A stretch of DNA of 64,000 nt from DASXUX01 sp036504595. Lineage in GTDB: Bacteria; Planctomycetota; SZUA-567; H5-PLA8. The stretch lies in assembly GCA_036504595.1 (NCBI GenBank), contig DASXUX010000014.1, positions 1 through 64,000 on the forward strand, given 5' to 3'. The notes beneath the pieces were generated by a model, which was given only the letters and a program-made list of their open reading frames with translations, had not been told where the DNA came from and did not search any database. Below, one piece after another: positions 43,828 through 52,842 of the stretch (positions are counted from its first letter, which is position 1; the number at the start of each line of letters is the position of its first letter). Position numbers and translations under genes: made by a program.

Positions 43828-44687
43828 ATCGCAGCGTGTTTGCGCGAGCCGCCATTGCAAAGGCACTGAGACTCCGCTCTGAGCACGGTTGGAGCTGCGC
43901 CAATCCCGGCTGCGTCTTTGACCTTGCCGCCAAGGTTGGCGTGGACGTTCGGTTCGAGGCTCTCCCATCCATGGAGGGGATATATTTCCCAAATGGAGTG
44001 ATGCCAATCGTGCTGGTATCGGCACTTCGTCCGCCTGGCAGACGTGCATTCAACGCGGCGCATGAGCTCGGACACCACGTCTTTGGGCACGGTGCCCAAT
44101 TCGACGAGCTCGTGGAAGAACGAAGCACGTTACGCCGGAATGATCCCGATGAGTACGTGGCCAACTGCTTTGCTGGCGAGCTCCTGATGCCGAAAGCGGC
44201 GGTCTCAAGAGCTTTTGCCGTAAGGAAGTTGACCGCTGGTTCGTGTTGTCCCGAAGCCGTTTACGTGATCGCTACTTACTTCGGTGTGGGCTTCGGCACA
44301 TTGGTCAATCATATGTGCATCAGCCTGGGACTGATCAACCGCACGCGTGCAGAGGAACTGCTCAGAAACCAGCCATTGGATTTGCGAGGCAGAATACTCG
44401 GGGCTGAGTGCCGAAATAACCTCGTTGTGGCGGACACCAATTGGGTCGGCAGAGCAATTGATCTGGAAGTGGGCGATCTGGTTTGCGCGCCGCCGGATGT
44501 TCTGTTTGAGGGGCGTTGTACGGAGATCGTGGAACGCAATAGCGCGCGCGTCGTCCTTCGCGCCGTTACGACTGGGATTGGCCGACTTGCGGCAGGACCA
44601 TGGGCAAGCTTTGTTCGCGTGTCACGCAAGGATTACGCGGGACGAGCCGTGTACCGCTTTGAGGAAGAGGTGAGTGATGGCGAGTGA
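43824..44687 (+). CDS. ImmA/IrrE-family metallopeptidase
   Basis: 287 residues, GTG overlapping the previous stop. The zinc motif is NAAHELGHHVFGH (HExxH, about residue 77) with the third ligand region DEYVANCFAGELLMP. It is longer than the usual 150-180 residues, with a C-terminal beta-rich extension (VGDLVCAPPDVLFEGRC) that could be a sensor. By analogy with ImmA/ImmR and IrrE/DdrO it would cleave the XRE repressor and switch the operon on. Confidence 0.8.
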   Translation: MNRSVFARAAIAKALRLRSEHGWSCANPGCVFDLAAKVGVDVRFEALPSMEGIYFPNGVMPIVLVSALRPPGRRAFNAAHELGHHVFGHGAQFDELVEERSTLRRNDPDEYVANCFAGELLMPKAAVSRAFAVRKLTAGSCCPEAVYVIATYFGVGFGTLVNHMCISLGLINRTRAEELLRNQPLDLRGRILGAECRNNLVVADTNWVGRAIDLEVGDLVCAPPDVLFEGRCTEIVERNSARVVLRAVTTGIGRLAAGPWASFVRVSRKDYAGRAVYRFEEEVSDGE

Positions 44688-45465
44688 CTGGTTTATTCCC
44701 TCAAGCACGAATTTGTCAGTGGCATGGGCACAGGCCTTTCTGCGGCTGATGGAGCCCGGCATCGACGAGCTGACTCCGCTAATTGTACGTGTCCATGCTT
44801 TCGATAACGGTACCGCCATAGAAAATGATGCGATCCGTGAGCGGTTGGACAAGGAGCTAGAGCGTTTCGAGCGAGCTAAGTGCCACACGGTCGCCAACAC
44901 GATTTTTCCGATTTCGTTGTGGAACCCGTCGCTGGACGATGGAGGAGCACACGTGTTGGGACGGTATGGACGGATCTGGGCGATGATCAAGAAATGCCCG
45001 GCGAATAAGTACGGCGTCTACTTCAGGCGTCTCACAGCATACCAGCCGGAAGACTCAGTCCTGAAGCCCGTCGATCAGCTAACGCACATTGTAGACACGT
45101 ACCGCAGCGGAAATCATCGTCGTAGTGCCCTCATCGCATCGGTTTTTGATCCGACGCGCGACCACAGCAATAATCGACAGTTGGGCTTTCCTTGTCTTCA
45201 GCAGGTGAACTTCGCACCAGTCGGTCAGGACGGCTTGTGCGTAACCGGTTTTTACGCGACCCAGTTCTTCTTCGAACGCGCATACGGCAACTACCTCGGC
45301 CTATGCCGACTTGGGAAGTTCATGGCCGCTCGAATGGGACTTCGGCTGACGCAGCTTACATGTGTCGCTTCTGTCGGCGCGCGTGGGCGGCGGAGTAAAG
45401 AGGATCTTCAGGACTTCGCGACAGATCTGCGCGCGATTCTCCGCTCCCAGGAGACGACGGCGTGA
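44677..45465 (+). CDS. Divergent thymidylate-synthase-like protein
   Basis: 262 residues from the ATG at 44677, overlapping the preceding gene. The central strand-helix pattern LGFPCLQQVNFAPVGQDG, then FYATQFFFERAYGNYLGL and FMAARMGLRL follows the TS fold: a conserved PC cysteine, the QF-like strand and the N of the substrate loop. The RSxD arginine of true TS is replaced by AT. It therefore looks like a TS relative acting on a different nucleotide or in a different reaction. Coupled by a 4-base overlap to the kinase fusion. Confidence 0.6.
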   Translation: MASDWFIPSSTNLSVAWAQAFLRLMEPGIDELTPLIVRVHAFDNGTAIENDAIRERLDKELERFERAKCHTVANTIFPISLWNPSLDDGGAHVLGRYGRIWAMIKKCPANKYGVYFRRLTAYQPEDSVLKPVDQLTHIVDTYRSGNHRRSALIASVFDPTRDHSNNRQLGFPCLQQVNFAPVGQDGLCVTGFYATQFFFERAYGNYLGLCRLGKFMAARMGLRLTQLTCVASVGARGRRSKEDLQDFATDLRAILRSQETTA

Positions 45466-47162
45466 CAGGACGGCTTTACGTTTTCGAAGGTCCGGACGGT
45501 GTTGGCAAGTCGGAGCTGTGCAAGCGGTTCTCGGACTATTTGGCACGATCCGACATCGCTTCTTTGGCGCTGAGTTTTCCTGGGCGCGATCCAGGAACTC
45601 TCGGAAAGCACGTATACGATCTGCACCATGATCCTGGCAGATTTGGGATAAAGCAATTCGATCCCGCTATCCTGCAGATGCTTCATGTGGCCGCGCATCT
45701 GGATACCATCCAGCGCAGCATTATCCCAGCGCTGACTGAAGGCCGCAGTGTTGTCCTGGATAGATTCTGGTGGTCCACGGAAGTATACGGCGTGGTGGGA
45801 GGCGCCAATGCTTCGCTCCTGCGGAAACTCATCGACTTGGAACTCGAAGCGTGGGGCGATCTGAAACCCACAGCCGTCTTCGTTATTCAACGGGGAGTGC
45901 CACTGCGACCAGAAAAAGAGGATCTCTGGATCCGGCTCCAAACGGCATACGAGGCACTCGCTCGGCGCGAGGCGAAAAATTACCTCGTCGTTTCGGTGGA
46001 CAACAACCACACGATACAGGATGCATTTGCGCAGATCTTGCGCGCTGCGTCTCCCGTTGACAGTGGCGGCGCCAATCGCGTCGCAACAAATTGCCGGGAG
46101 GCATCGCCTGCGGAGCGGGCGCACGCGCCATACGGATTCAGTTCCCTGGCTCCGGCAAAAACAACGTTGGTGTACGATACCTTCTGGCGGTTTGCCACGG
46201 AACGACAAGCGATCTTTTTCCGGCGTCTCCGTGGCACACCGCCGCCATGGACCGAAGATCCGATCCTGGCGGTCAACAAGTTTACAAACGCCTATAGGGC
46301 TTCGGATCGTGCGAGCCAGTTCCTTATTCGTTACGTCATTGATGAAGGAAGCCAGCACATCAACGAAGTCGTGTTCAGGGTGCTTTTGTTCAAGATATTC
46401 AATAAGATCGAAACGTGGCGGCTGATCAAAAGCAAGTTGGGGGCGATCAGCGCAGCGGAGTTTGATTTCAAACGCTACGACAGAATCTTGACGAGCGCTC
46501 TTGAATCCGGGCGCAGGATTTTTTCGGCCGCATACATTATGCCGTCGGGAGATCGTGACGCCGATGGCGGAAGGAAGCATCGCTCATTTCTAATTCTTCT
46601 CCAGCGAATGCTACGTGATGAGTTGCCGATGCGGCTAGCAGATTGCCGCAGGATGTCTGAGGCTTTCTTGTTGCTGCGCGATTACCCCATGATCGGAGAC
46701 TTTCTTGCATATCAATACGTCACCGACATCAACTACAGCTCGGTAACAGATTTCTCCGAGAGGGAATTCGTCGTTCCGGGTCCTGGAGCTCGGGACGGCA
46801 TCCGCAAGTGCTTCGACTCGTTGGGCGGACTCAATGAGACCGAAATCATCAAGCTGGTATGCGAACGCCAGGAATCCGAGTTTTCTGAGCGCGGCCTTGA
46901 ATTCCAGACGCTTTGGGGGCGGCCACTGCAATACATCGATTGTCAGAATCTGTTCTGCGAGATTAGCAAGTACGCGAGGGTGCGGCACCCGGAAGTTTCT
47001 GGGCTGTTTGGTCGCACGCGGATAAAGCAGAAGTTTCGGCCTTCATTGGAGCCCCTTGATACGCCCAAGTACCCATCAAAGTGGGGAATCGATGAGAAGG
47101 TGGCGGCGTCCTGCACTGACCGTCGGACTGGCGAACTGCCGTTTTTGGAGTTTGCGCGGTAG
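45462..47162 (+). CDS. Thymidylate kinase fused to thymine-pyrophosphorylase/HMUDK helical domain
   Basis: 566 residues from GTG 45462. Residues 1-200 are a TMK-like P-loop kinase: FEGPDGVGKSELCKRFS (Walker A) and DRFWWSTEVYG (the DR[YF] motif of TMK). Residues about 225-566 match the helical family of alpha-glutamyl/putrescinyl-thymine pyrophosphorylases and 5-hmdU DNA kinases: DTFWRFATERQAIFFRR, PWTEDPILAVNKFTNAYRAS, then FRVLLFKIFNKIETW. Phage homologues build hypermodified thymines from 5-hydroxymethyl-dU. The fusion suggests phosphorylation of a hydroxymethyl pyrimidine followed by substitution. Last gene of the operon. Confidence 0.7.
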   Translation: MTGRLYVFEGPDGVGKSELCKRFSDYLARSDIASLALSFPGRDPGTLGKHVYDLHHDPGRFGIKQFDPAILQMLHVAAHLDTIQRSIIPALTEGRSVVLDRFWWSTEVYGVVGGANASLLRKLIDLELEAWGDLKPTAVFVIQRGVPLRPEKEDLWIRLQTAYEALARREAKNYLVVSVDNNHTIQDAFAQILRAASPVDSGGANRVATNCREASPAERAHAPYGFSSLAPAKTTLVYDTFWRFATERQAIFFRRLRGTPPPWTEDPILAVNKFTNAYRASDRASQFLIRYVIDEGSQHINEVVFRVLLFKIFNKIETWRLIKSKLGAISAAEFDFKRYDRILTSALESGRRIFSAAYIMPSGDRDADGGRKHRSFLILLQRMLRDELPMRLADCRRMSEAFLLLRDYPMIGDFLAYQYVTDINYSSVTDFSEREFVVPGPGARDGIRKCFDSLGGLNETEIIKLVCERQESEFSERGLEFQTLWGRPLQYIDCQNLFCEISKYARVRHPEVSGLFGRTRIKQKFRPSLEPLDTPKYPSKWGIDEKVAASCTDRRTGELPFLEFAR

Positions 47163-47221
47163 CGCTGGTTCCTCTGGTTGCCGCGTGCCCTTCGCAACAT
47201 ATGGATTTCGACTCTCAAGTC

Positions 47222-48075
47222 TCAGGCGCTGAAATCTGATGTCCTGTTGGCGGCCGATTGCTGCAGCGTCGCTGGGGCTTGGGAGCCGATGGGCATCCGC
47301 GGCGGGGCGGTTTGCCTGAGGAGCTTTTCATCGGCGGGGGTGAGGCCGTAGGCAGCATTGACGCTGGCGCTCAAGGCCCGCTCCAGGTCCAGCGCTTCGG
47401 CCGCGCAGATCTGCATCGGCACAATCAAGCGCGTGTACTCGTCACGCAGGCTCTTGAGGCCGGCGGCGATCAGGCATTTCTTGCCGCGCGCCTTCTTCCC
47501 CTCGCTGACGAACTCATCGCTCGACAGTTCCGCCGGCGCCTGCAGCCGCAGACTGGGCTTGGCGACTTCATGTTCGACGCGCAGCCAGTCCAGCAGTTCG
47601 CGCGTGGCGGACTGCTGCGCCTTCGTGATGTCGATCAGCCGCGCGACGTTCTCCTCGGCTGCGGCGCGCGCCTGCGCGCTGGGCTTCGCGACGGGGAACG
47701 CCTCTATCTTCACGCCGGTTGGCGAGAGAGCCTCATCTTTCATGTGCGGCAGGTAGCGCCAGTTGTGCCACCAGATCAACGGTGACTTCAGAACTGCCAG
47801 CAGGAACAAATCTGCTCCCGAGAGAGCGTGTAGCGGTCGGCGTTCTCGGCCGGGCTTGTGCAGCCGAGCACGCCGCCGAAGAGATCGGTCAGGAAGTCAG
47901 GCAGGATTTCGCGCTCTTTGAAGGCGTCCGCACGCCCGGAGGAAACAAGCTCGGCCCAATGCGCGACCTTGTTCCGCAGCGCTGAGCCGTTCCCCAGCCG
48001 ACCAGGCATGCGGAACGCAGAGAGATGCGAGCGCAGCACATCTGGCCGGAACAACGGTTTGACTTCAACGGGCAC
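47222..48075 (-). pseudogene. Eco57I/PglX-like R-M gene with large internal deletion
   Basis: From GTG 48075 (GGGAG upstream) the frame reads VKPLFRPDVLRSHLSAFRM, REILPDFLTDLFGGVLG and RYTLSRE, the N-terminus of a type IIG/BREX-like methylase-restriction protein. At about 47815 it jumps out of frame into SPLIWWHNWRYLPHMKDEAL, the family's last 190 residues, ending at 47222. All methyltransferase motifs between are missing. About 95 N-terminal and 195 C-terminal codons remain of a protein usually above 1000 residues. It cannot be functional. Confidence 0.75.
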
Positions 48076-48593
48076 GCGGCAATCTCCCGCCGGTAAAATC
48101 GGCTCAGAAAACGTTGCGCAGACCTGCACCTCTATACGGCTTTGGAGCGGTCAGACCAAGAGAAAATTTGCGATGGCGCTCGACTACGTCGATCGAGCGC
48201 CATCGCGGCGGCCGCGTGATCGGTCCGTAACAAGAATCCTAAAACCGTAAACCGAAATCCAGTTGGACCTCTGTAAATGTCGGCCAAGATCCAGGCGCCG
48301 AACTCCTCCGAACCAGCCTGTCGGCAGCCACAGAACCAGTAGTCAGCGTGGCGTGCTGGTGAGTTCTGCGAGCCGCGTTTGCGAAACGCGCCAACCTTGA
48401 TTCAGGATACAGCCCCGCCCGCATGACAAAATGGCATCGCATCGCCGTTGAGGAGTCTTTCTCCAAGTCGCGGGTAACCTCAGTTCAGGCGTAATTTGCA
48501 GCCGCCAGGTGCGACTACAAAGCCGCATGGCCTCACGCAAGTTACGCTAGCGCCAATACTTGCAACTCCACGACTTTTCTTGAGGTTTCTGTG
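48076..48593. other. Intergenic, no gene seen
   Basis: About 520 bases. A minus-strand frame (48239-48466) has no ribosome site and no recognisable content. The right part becomes AT-rich toward the promoter of the PA14 gene. Confidence 0.4.
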
Positions 48594-48623
48594 TTGACAT
48601 TGTGCACTCCAGTGATATTTTAT
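48594..48623 (+). promoter_or_regulatory. Sigma70-type promoter of the PA14 protein gene
   Basis: TTGACA at 48594-48599 and TATTTT at 48616-48621, 16 bases apart, in an AT-rich zone. It is followed 63 bases later by AGGAGGT (48684-48690) and the ATG at 48695. Confidence 0.6.
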
Positions 48624-48694
48624 AGTTCATTAAATGTGTATTTTCTATTCAGACAATGATCCCCAAAGGCTGGGCAACTGCTTAGGAGGTTCTC

Positions 48695-51600
48695 ATGAGA
48701 CTGCCTTCACTTGCCGTTTGCACTTGCTGCGTTTTGGCACTCGCCGTTTGCGCTGGCGAGTTTAGCTCTCAAGACATTCCAGGCGGGTCAACCACACAGA
48801 TCGACGCAGCGAGCTACGACGTGGTCGGCGTGGGCGACGACATCTGGGGCACGCAGGACGCTTTCCGCTTTGTGTCGCAATCCTACTCAGGCAATTTCGA
48901 CATTCGCGCCCGTATCGCATCCCTTGAAAACTCAGATGGCTGGGCCAAAGCGGGCCTCATGGTGCGGCAGTCAAGCGACCGCAACAGCGTCAACGCCATT
49001 ATGTTAGCGAGCGCCGGAAATGGGTTTGTCTTCCAGCACCGCGACACCGTCGCAGCGCAGACCAGCGCGACTTCGGGTGGCTGGAATTCAGCGCCGAACA
49101 GTTGGGTGCGTCTGACAAGAGCCGGCAATCAGATTACGGGGCACATTTCCAGCGATGGCGTAGTGTGGTTCCCGGTCGACTCCGTCACCCTTAATTTGAC
49201 CGACCCCGTTCTCGTCGGGATGGCCGTTACGCCGCACCGCAGCGATTTTGCGACCAGCAAGGCCGAATTCAGAAACGTCTCCCTCGCCGCGTATAACCCT
49301 CCTTTGGGTACTGGCGATGGACTTGCCGGCTACTATTTCAACACCGCCGATCTAAACGGCCCGGTCATCGCCGACCAAGTGGACGCCACGGTGAACTTCG
49401 ATTGGGTGGGCGGCACTCCCGCCACTGGCGTCAGTAGCACCAGTTTCAGCGTCCGCTGGCTGGGCCAAGTCGAGCCGCAGTTCTCGGAAACGTACTCCTT
49501 TTATACGGTCTCGGATGACGGCGTGCGTCTTTGGGTGAACGATGTTCTCCTCATCGACAACTGGACGGCCCATTGGCCGACAGAAAACACAGGCGATATC
49601 GCGCTTGAGGCCGGCCAGAAGTATGATGTTAAAATGGAATATTTTCAGGGCACGGGTGGCTCGGTTGCCAAACTGCTCTGGTCATCGCCGAGCCAGGACA
49701 AGCAGGTGATCCCGCAAAGCCAATTGTATTCCACTTCCAACAAGATGGTTGTAGGGACCGGCGATGGTCTGCTTGGGCAGTATTTCAATCGCGCGGACTT
49801 GGGAACTCCGGCAGTCGTCACGCGAGTGGATCCGCAGGTCGGCTTCGATTGGAATACCAATGCTCCCGACGCCAACGTGAGCCGGGACAACTTCGCCGTG
49901 CGGTGGGTTGGCCAAGTCCAAGCGCAGTACACGGACACCTACACCTTCTATACCTGGACGGATGACGGTGCGCGGCTGTGGGTGAATGGGCAACTGCTGA
50001 TCGACAAATGGCAGCTACAGGGCAACACAGAATGGAGCGGCACGATCTCGCTTGTTGCTGGCCAGAAGTACGATATCAAGATGGAGTACTTCCAGAGCGG
50101 TGGCGGCGCGAATGCCGGGCTGGCTTGGAGTAGTTCGCTAACGCCAAAGAACTTGATCCCTCAAACGCAGCTCTACTCTACGGGCAGCGCCATGTTGATC
50201 GGCACCGGCACGGGGCTCCAGGGAAGCTATTATAACACCCGTGACCTTTCTGGCACGGCACTGCTCCTGCAAGTTGATCCCGTTGTAGCCTTTGACTGGG
50301 GCTTGAATGCGCCCGATGAAGCGATTAGTCCTGACAATTTCTCCGTTCGTTGGATCGGCGAGGTTGAGGCGCAATACTCCGAGGCATATACTTTCTACGT
50401 CCGATGCGACGATGGTGTGCGGCTGTGGGTGGGAGATCAACTCGTGGTAGATGAGTGGCGCGATCAGTCCACGGAGTACTCCAGCGCATCAATCTCGCTT
50501 ACGGCGGGTGTAAAGGTGCCAATCAAGCTTGAATATTTTGAGCACACAGGTCTTGCCGTCGCACAGTTGCTGTGGAGCAGCGCCAGTACGAGCAAGAGCG
50601 TCGTCCCGCAAACACAACTTTACCCTGGCGCGGGCATGACCGTGAGCATTGCGGGCTCTTCGGTCGTATCGCCGACCTTCGTCGAAGGTCAAGCGTGGTC
50701 CACGACCGGTTTGCCGTACGCTCTCACGGTAACCGCGCCATGTGGCGATCTGGCGCCAACCTTCATCAGCGACAATGGGTGGTTCGTGAACGCGCCCCTC
50801 AACAGCGATGGCACGGCGACTCCCATCACGATCAACCACGCAGGGAGCGGAATTGCTAAGTCGTCATGCGTAACTTGGCAAGTGACCGATCTGTCAACCA
50901 AGGAATCGAGTTCTGACAGTATTGTGATTCGCAAGGGCGACGCCCTGCTGCTTAGCGCAAGTGGTACAGGCGATGTTTTGGCAATTGATGCTGATGGTGA
51001 CGGAACGTTGGACTTTACTGGATCCCCTGGATCCTTGTTCCCATTTACGTACGCCACCGCAGGCACATACGTCGCGACAGCTTTGATTGACGGTGTTGTC
51101 GTCGGAACATTTGGCGTTACCGTTGTCGATGTTGGGATCAATGGTCCAATCGCCTGCCAAATTGGCTTCACCCGCCAGAAGGATGCGAGCGTCTATCCCC
51201 CCGCCGCTACTTCAAGTATTACGTTTTCCGGAAGCGGCCCGTCTTTGGTCATATCTGTGAAGGAAACTACGGCAACAGGCGCCGCGCTCAATCTTTCGCC
51301 GCAGGGAGCGGACAGGCCGAGTCTCGTTGCACGAGTGGGCGGTCCCGCGGGACCAATCATCGCGTGGCAGGTGGTCGAGGGCTTTACGTTCTGTTCAACA
51401 GCCCGGACCGCGGTCGCCTTGGACCATACGCTTGATGACGGCACGAAGGTTTGCGTGGCCTACCTCAAGATGACGCCGTTAATCACGGACGATCCCTCGA
51501 TTGAAATCACGTTAAGCATAAGAAGCGCAGGTGTGGCCTTCGATGGGGGTGTCTCTTCCATAGCCTATCATACCAGTGACTTTACTTCAGCAGGTTACCT

Positions 51601-51754
51601 GCCGTATTCCCTGTACTTCGCGCCAGGAACGGATCACGGGTGCCATACGATTGACATCACCGAAGAGGATCCTGTAGTCATCTACGCACAAAGCTGGTGC
51701 AACCCCACGGTCAACGAGTGTCCATGTGATCCAACCATCGAAATCTGCCCGTAG
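48695..51754 (+). CDS. Secreted protein with DUF1349-like and three PA14 domains
   Basis: 1019 residues. A signal peptide (SLAVCTCCVLALAVCAG) is followed by a concanavalin-like/DUF1349 domain (about 25-200; WAKAGLMVRQSSDRNS, then SWVRLTRAGNQITGH). Three PA14 domains lie at about 208-345, 355-490 and 503-640, each with GLYG-type start, VRWLGQVEPQFSETYSFY, DDGVRLWVN and KMEYFQGTGG-like motifs. The last 370 residues include beta-sandwich domains and a Cys-rich end (CNPTVNECPCDPTIEICP). PA14 binds carbohydrate, so this is likely an extracellular glycan-binding protein. It may belong with the following locus, which starts 84 bases later. Confidence 0.8.
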   Translation: MRLPSLAVCTCCVLALAVCAGEFSSQDIPGGSTTQIDAASYDVVGVGDDIWGTQDAFRFVSQSYSGNFDIRARIASLENSDGWAKAGLMVRQSSDRNSVNAIMLASAGNGFVFQHRDTVAAQTSATSGGWNSAPNSWVRLTRAGNQITGHISSDGVVWFPVDSVTLNLTDPVLVGMAVTPHRSDFATSKAEFRNVSLAAYNPPLGTGDGLAGYYFNTADLNGPVIADQVDATVNFDWVGGTPATGVSSTSFSVRWLGQVEPQFSETYSFYTVSDDGVRLWVNDVLLIDNWTAHWPTENTGDIALEAGQKYDVKMEYFQGTGGSVAKLLWSSPSQDKQVIPQSQLYSTSNKMVVGTGDGLLGQYFNRADLGTPAVVTRVDPQVGFDWNTNAPDANVSRDNFAVRWVGQVQAQYTDTYTFYTWTDDGARLWVNGQLLIDKWQLQGNTEWSGTISLVAGQKYDIKMEYFQSGGGANAGLAWSSSLTPKNLIPQTQLYSTGSAMLIGTGTGLQGSYYNTRDLSGTALLLQVDPVVAFDWGLNAPDEAISPDNFSVRWIGEVEAQYSEAYTFYVRCDDGVRLWVGDQLVVDEWRDQSTEYSSASISLTAGVKVPIKLEYFEHTGLAVAQLLWSSASTSKSVVPQTQLYPGAGMTVSIAGSSVVSPTFVEGQAWSTTGLPYALTVTAPCGDLAPTFISDNGWFVNAPLNSDGTATPITINHAGSGIAKSSCVTWQVTDLSTKESSSDSIVIRKGDALLLSASGTGDVLAIDADGDGTLDFTGSPGSLFPFTYATAGTYVATALIDGVVVGTFGVTVVDVGINGPIACQIGFTRQKDASVYPPAATSSITFSGSGPSLVISVKETTATGAALNLSPQGADRPSLVARVGGPAGPIIAWQVVEGFTFCSTARTAVALDHTLDDGTKVCVAYLKMTPLITDDPSIEITLSIRSAGVAFDGGVSSIAYHTSDFTSAGYLPYSLYFAPGTDHGCHTIDITEEDPVVIYAQSWCNPTVNECPCDPTIEICP

Positions 51755-51837
51755 AAGGAAGATTCGGCTGTGGCTCTTGGTGCAACTTGATATGAGCCGA
51801 TTCGCGCCGCAACTTAGAGTAGGAATAGGGTACACTT

Positions 51838-52842
51838 GTGAATTACGTGCGCAGGCATCTGCTTTGGTTCTTCCTGGGCGCGCTCGCGCTTTTGCTCTCG
51901 TTTGCTACTGCGCATTTCCCCATTCGCACTACCGCTGTTCAAGCTCCCTCCAATACTCAATGTGAAACTCGATTGGCCGACAGCCCGCTAGATCGCGCTA
52001 AGCTGCCGGCAGAGCTTGCCGCAGTGTTTAACAAGAAGCTCTCGGTAGCAGCACGCATGCAGGCGGTGGATGATGTCCCATCAACAGCGCGTTCCGCCGA
52101 AACCTTGGCGGCATTGCGCCAGTGCCTTTGGCGACGAAGCGAAAACGAAGGCGTGCGCAATAACGTGGCCGATAAACTAAGAGGGTGGCAAGAAGAGCAT
52201 CTGGTCAAAGATTTGACGGCGATGCTCTGGGATGCGCAGGAAACGCCAAAGTGGCGCAACTACTGCGTTCAACACTTATACACTTACTTCATCACTTTCG
52301 GCGATCGAGAGATCCTAGAGACCCTCATGGAGGCTGCTGAAGATGAAGAAAACATGGTTGTCGCGGGTGCGCTCTGGTCACTCGCGCGCATCGCATCTAG
52401 TCGGGACGCCAGCAAACTTCCAGATGCAAAGACAACTGCGCGAATCCATGAGATGTGCCTAACGGCGCTGCGGGACGAGAATGCTGAAATGCTAGTACGT
52501 ATTGCTGGTGTACAATCCTGCGCTTGCCTAAGAGCGCCAGACGCTCTTGCGGTGTGCCGCAAGCTAAGCGAAGATACAAATCCCAAGAGCGCCTACCTCC
52601 GAATGGTAGCAATCGCCGCAATTGGCGATCTCGGCGATCTTGATGATGCGGACAAGTTGCGTGCGATCGGCGCAACGGATCGTGCACCTCTGATTAAAGA
52701 CGCCTCAAATCGTTCAGTGGATAGGATTCGAAAGCGCGTTACCGTCCTAGTTCCAGGGGCACCAACCAGCAGTGCCCCTCGGACGCGATCGCCAAGCACC
52801 GAGCCCGCAAAGAAACAGCAATGTCTAGGGGCGCAGCCATGA
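51838..52842 (+). CDS. Membrane-anchored HEAT-repeat protein
   Basis: 334 residues from GTG 51838 (AGGAATAGGG upstream). An N-terminal hydrophobic segment (HLLWFFLGALALLLSFATA) anchors or exports it. Residues 70-290 hold helical HEAT-like repeats (ALRQCLWRRSENEGVRNNV, LMEAAEDEENMVVAGALWS, LRMVAIAAIGDLGDLDD). It probably scaffolds partners on the outer side of the membrane. It overlaps the next gene by 4 bases, so it is part of the same transcript. Confidence 0.7.
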   Translation: MNYVRRHLLWFFLGALALLLSFATAHFPIRTTAVQAPSNTQCETRLADSPLDRAKLPAELAAVFNKKLSVAARMQAVDDVPSTARSAETLAALRQCLWRRSENEGVRNNVADKLRGWQEEHLVKDLTAMLWDAQETPKWRNYCVQHLYTYFITFGDREILETLMEAAEDEENMVVAGALWSLARIASSRDASKLPDAKTTARIHEMCLTALRDENAEMLVRIAGVQSCACLRAPDALAVCRKLSEDTNPKSAYLRMVAIAAIGDLGDLDDADKLRAIGATDRAPLIKDASNRSVDRIRKRVTVLVPGAPTSSAPRTRSPSTEPAKKQQCLGAQP

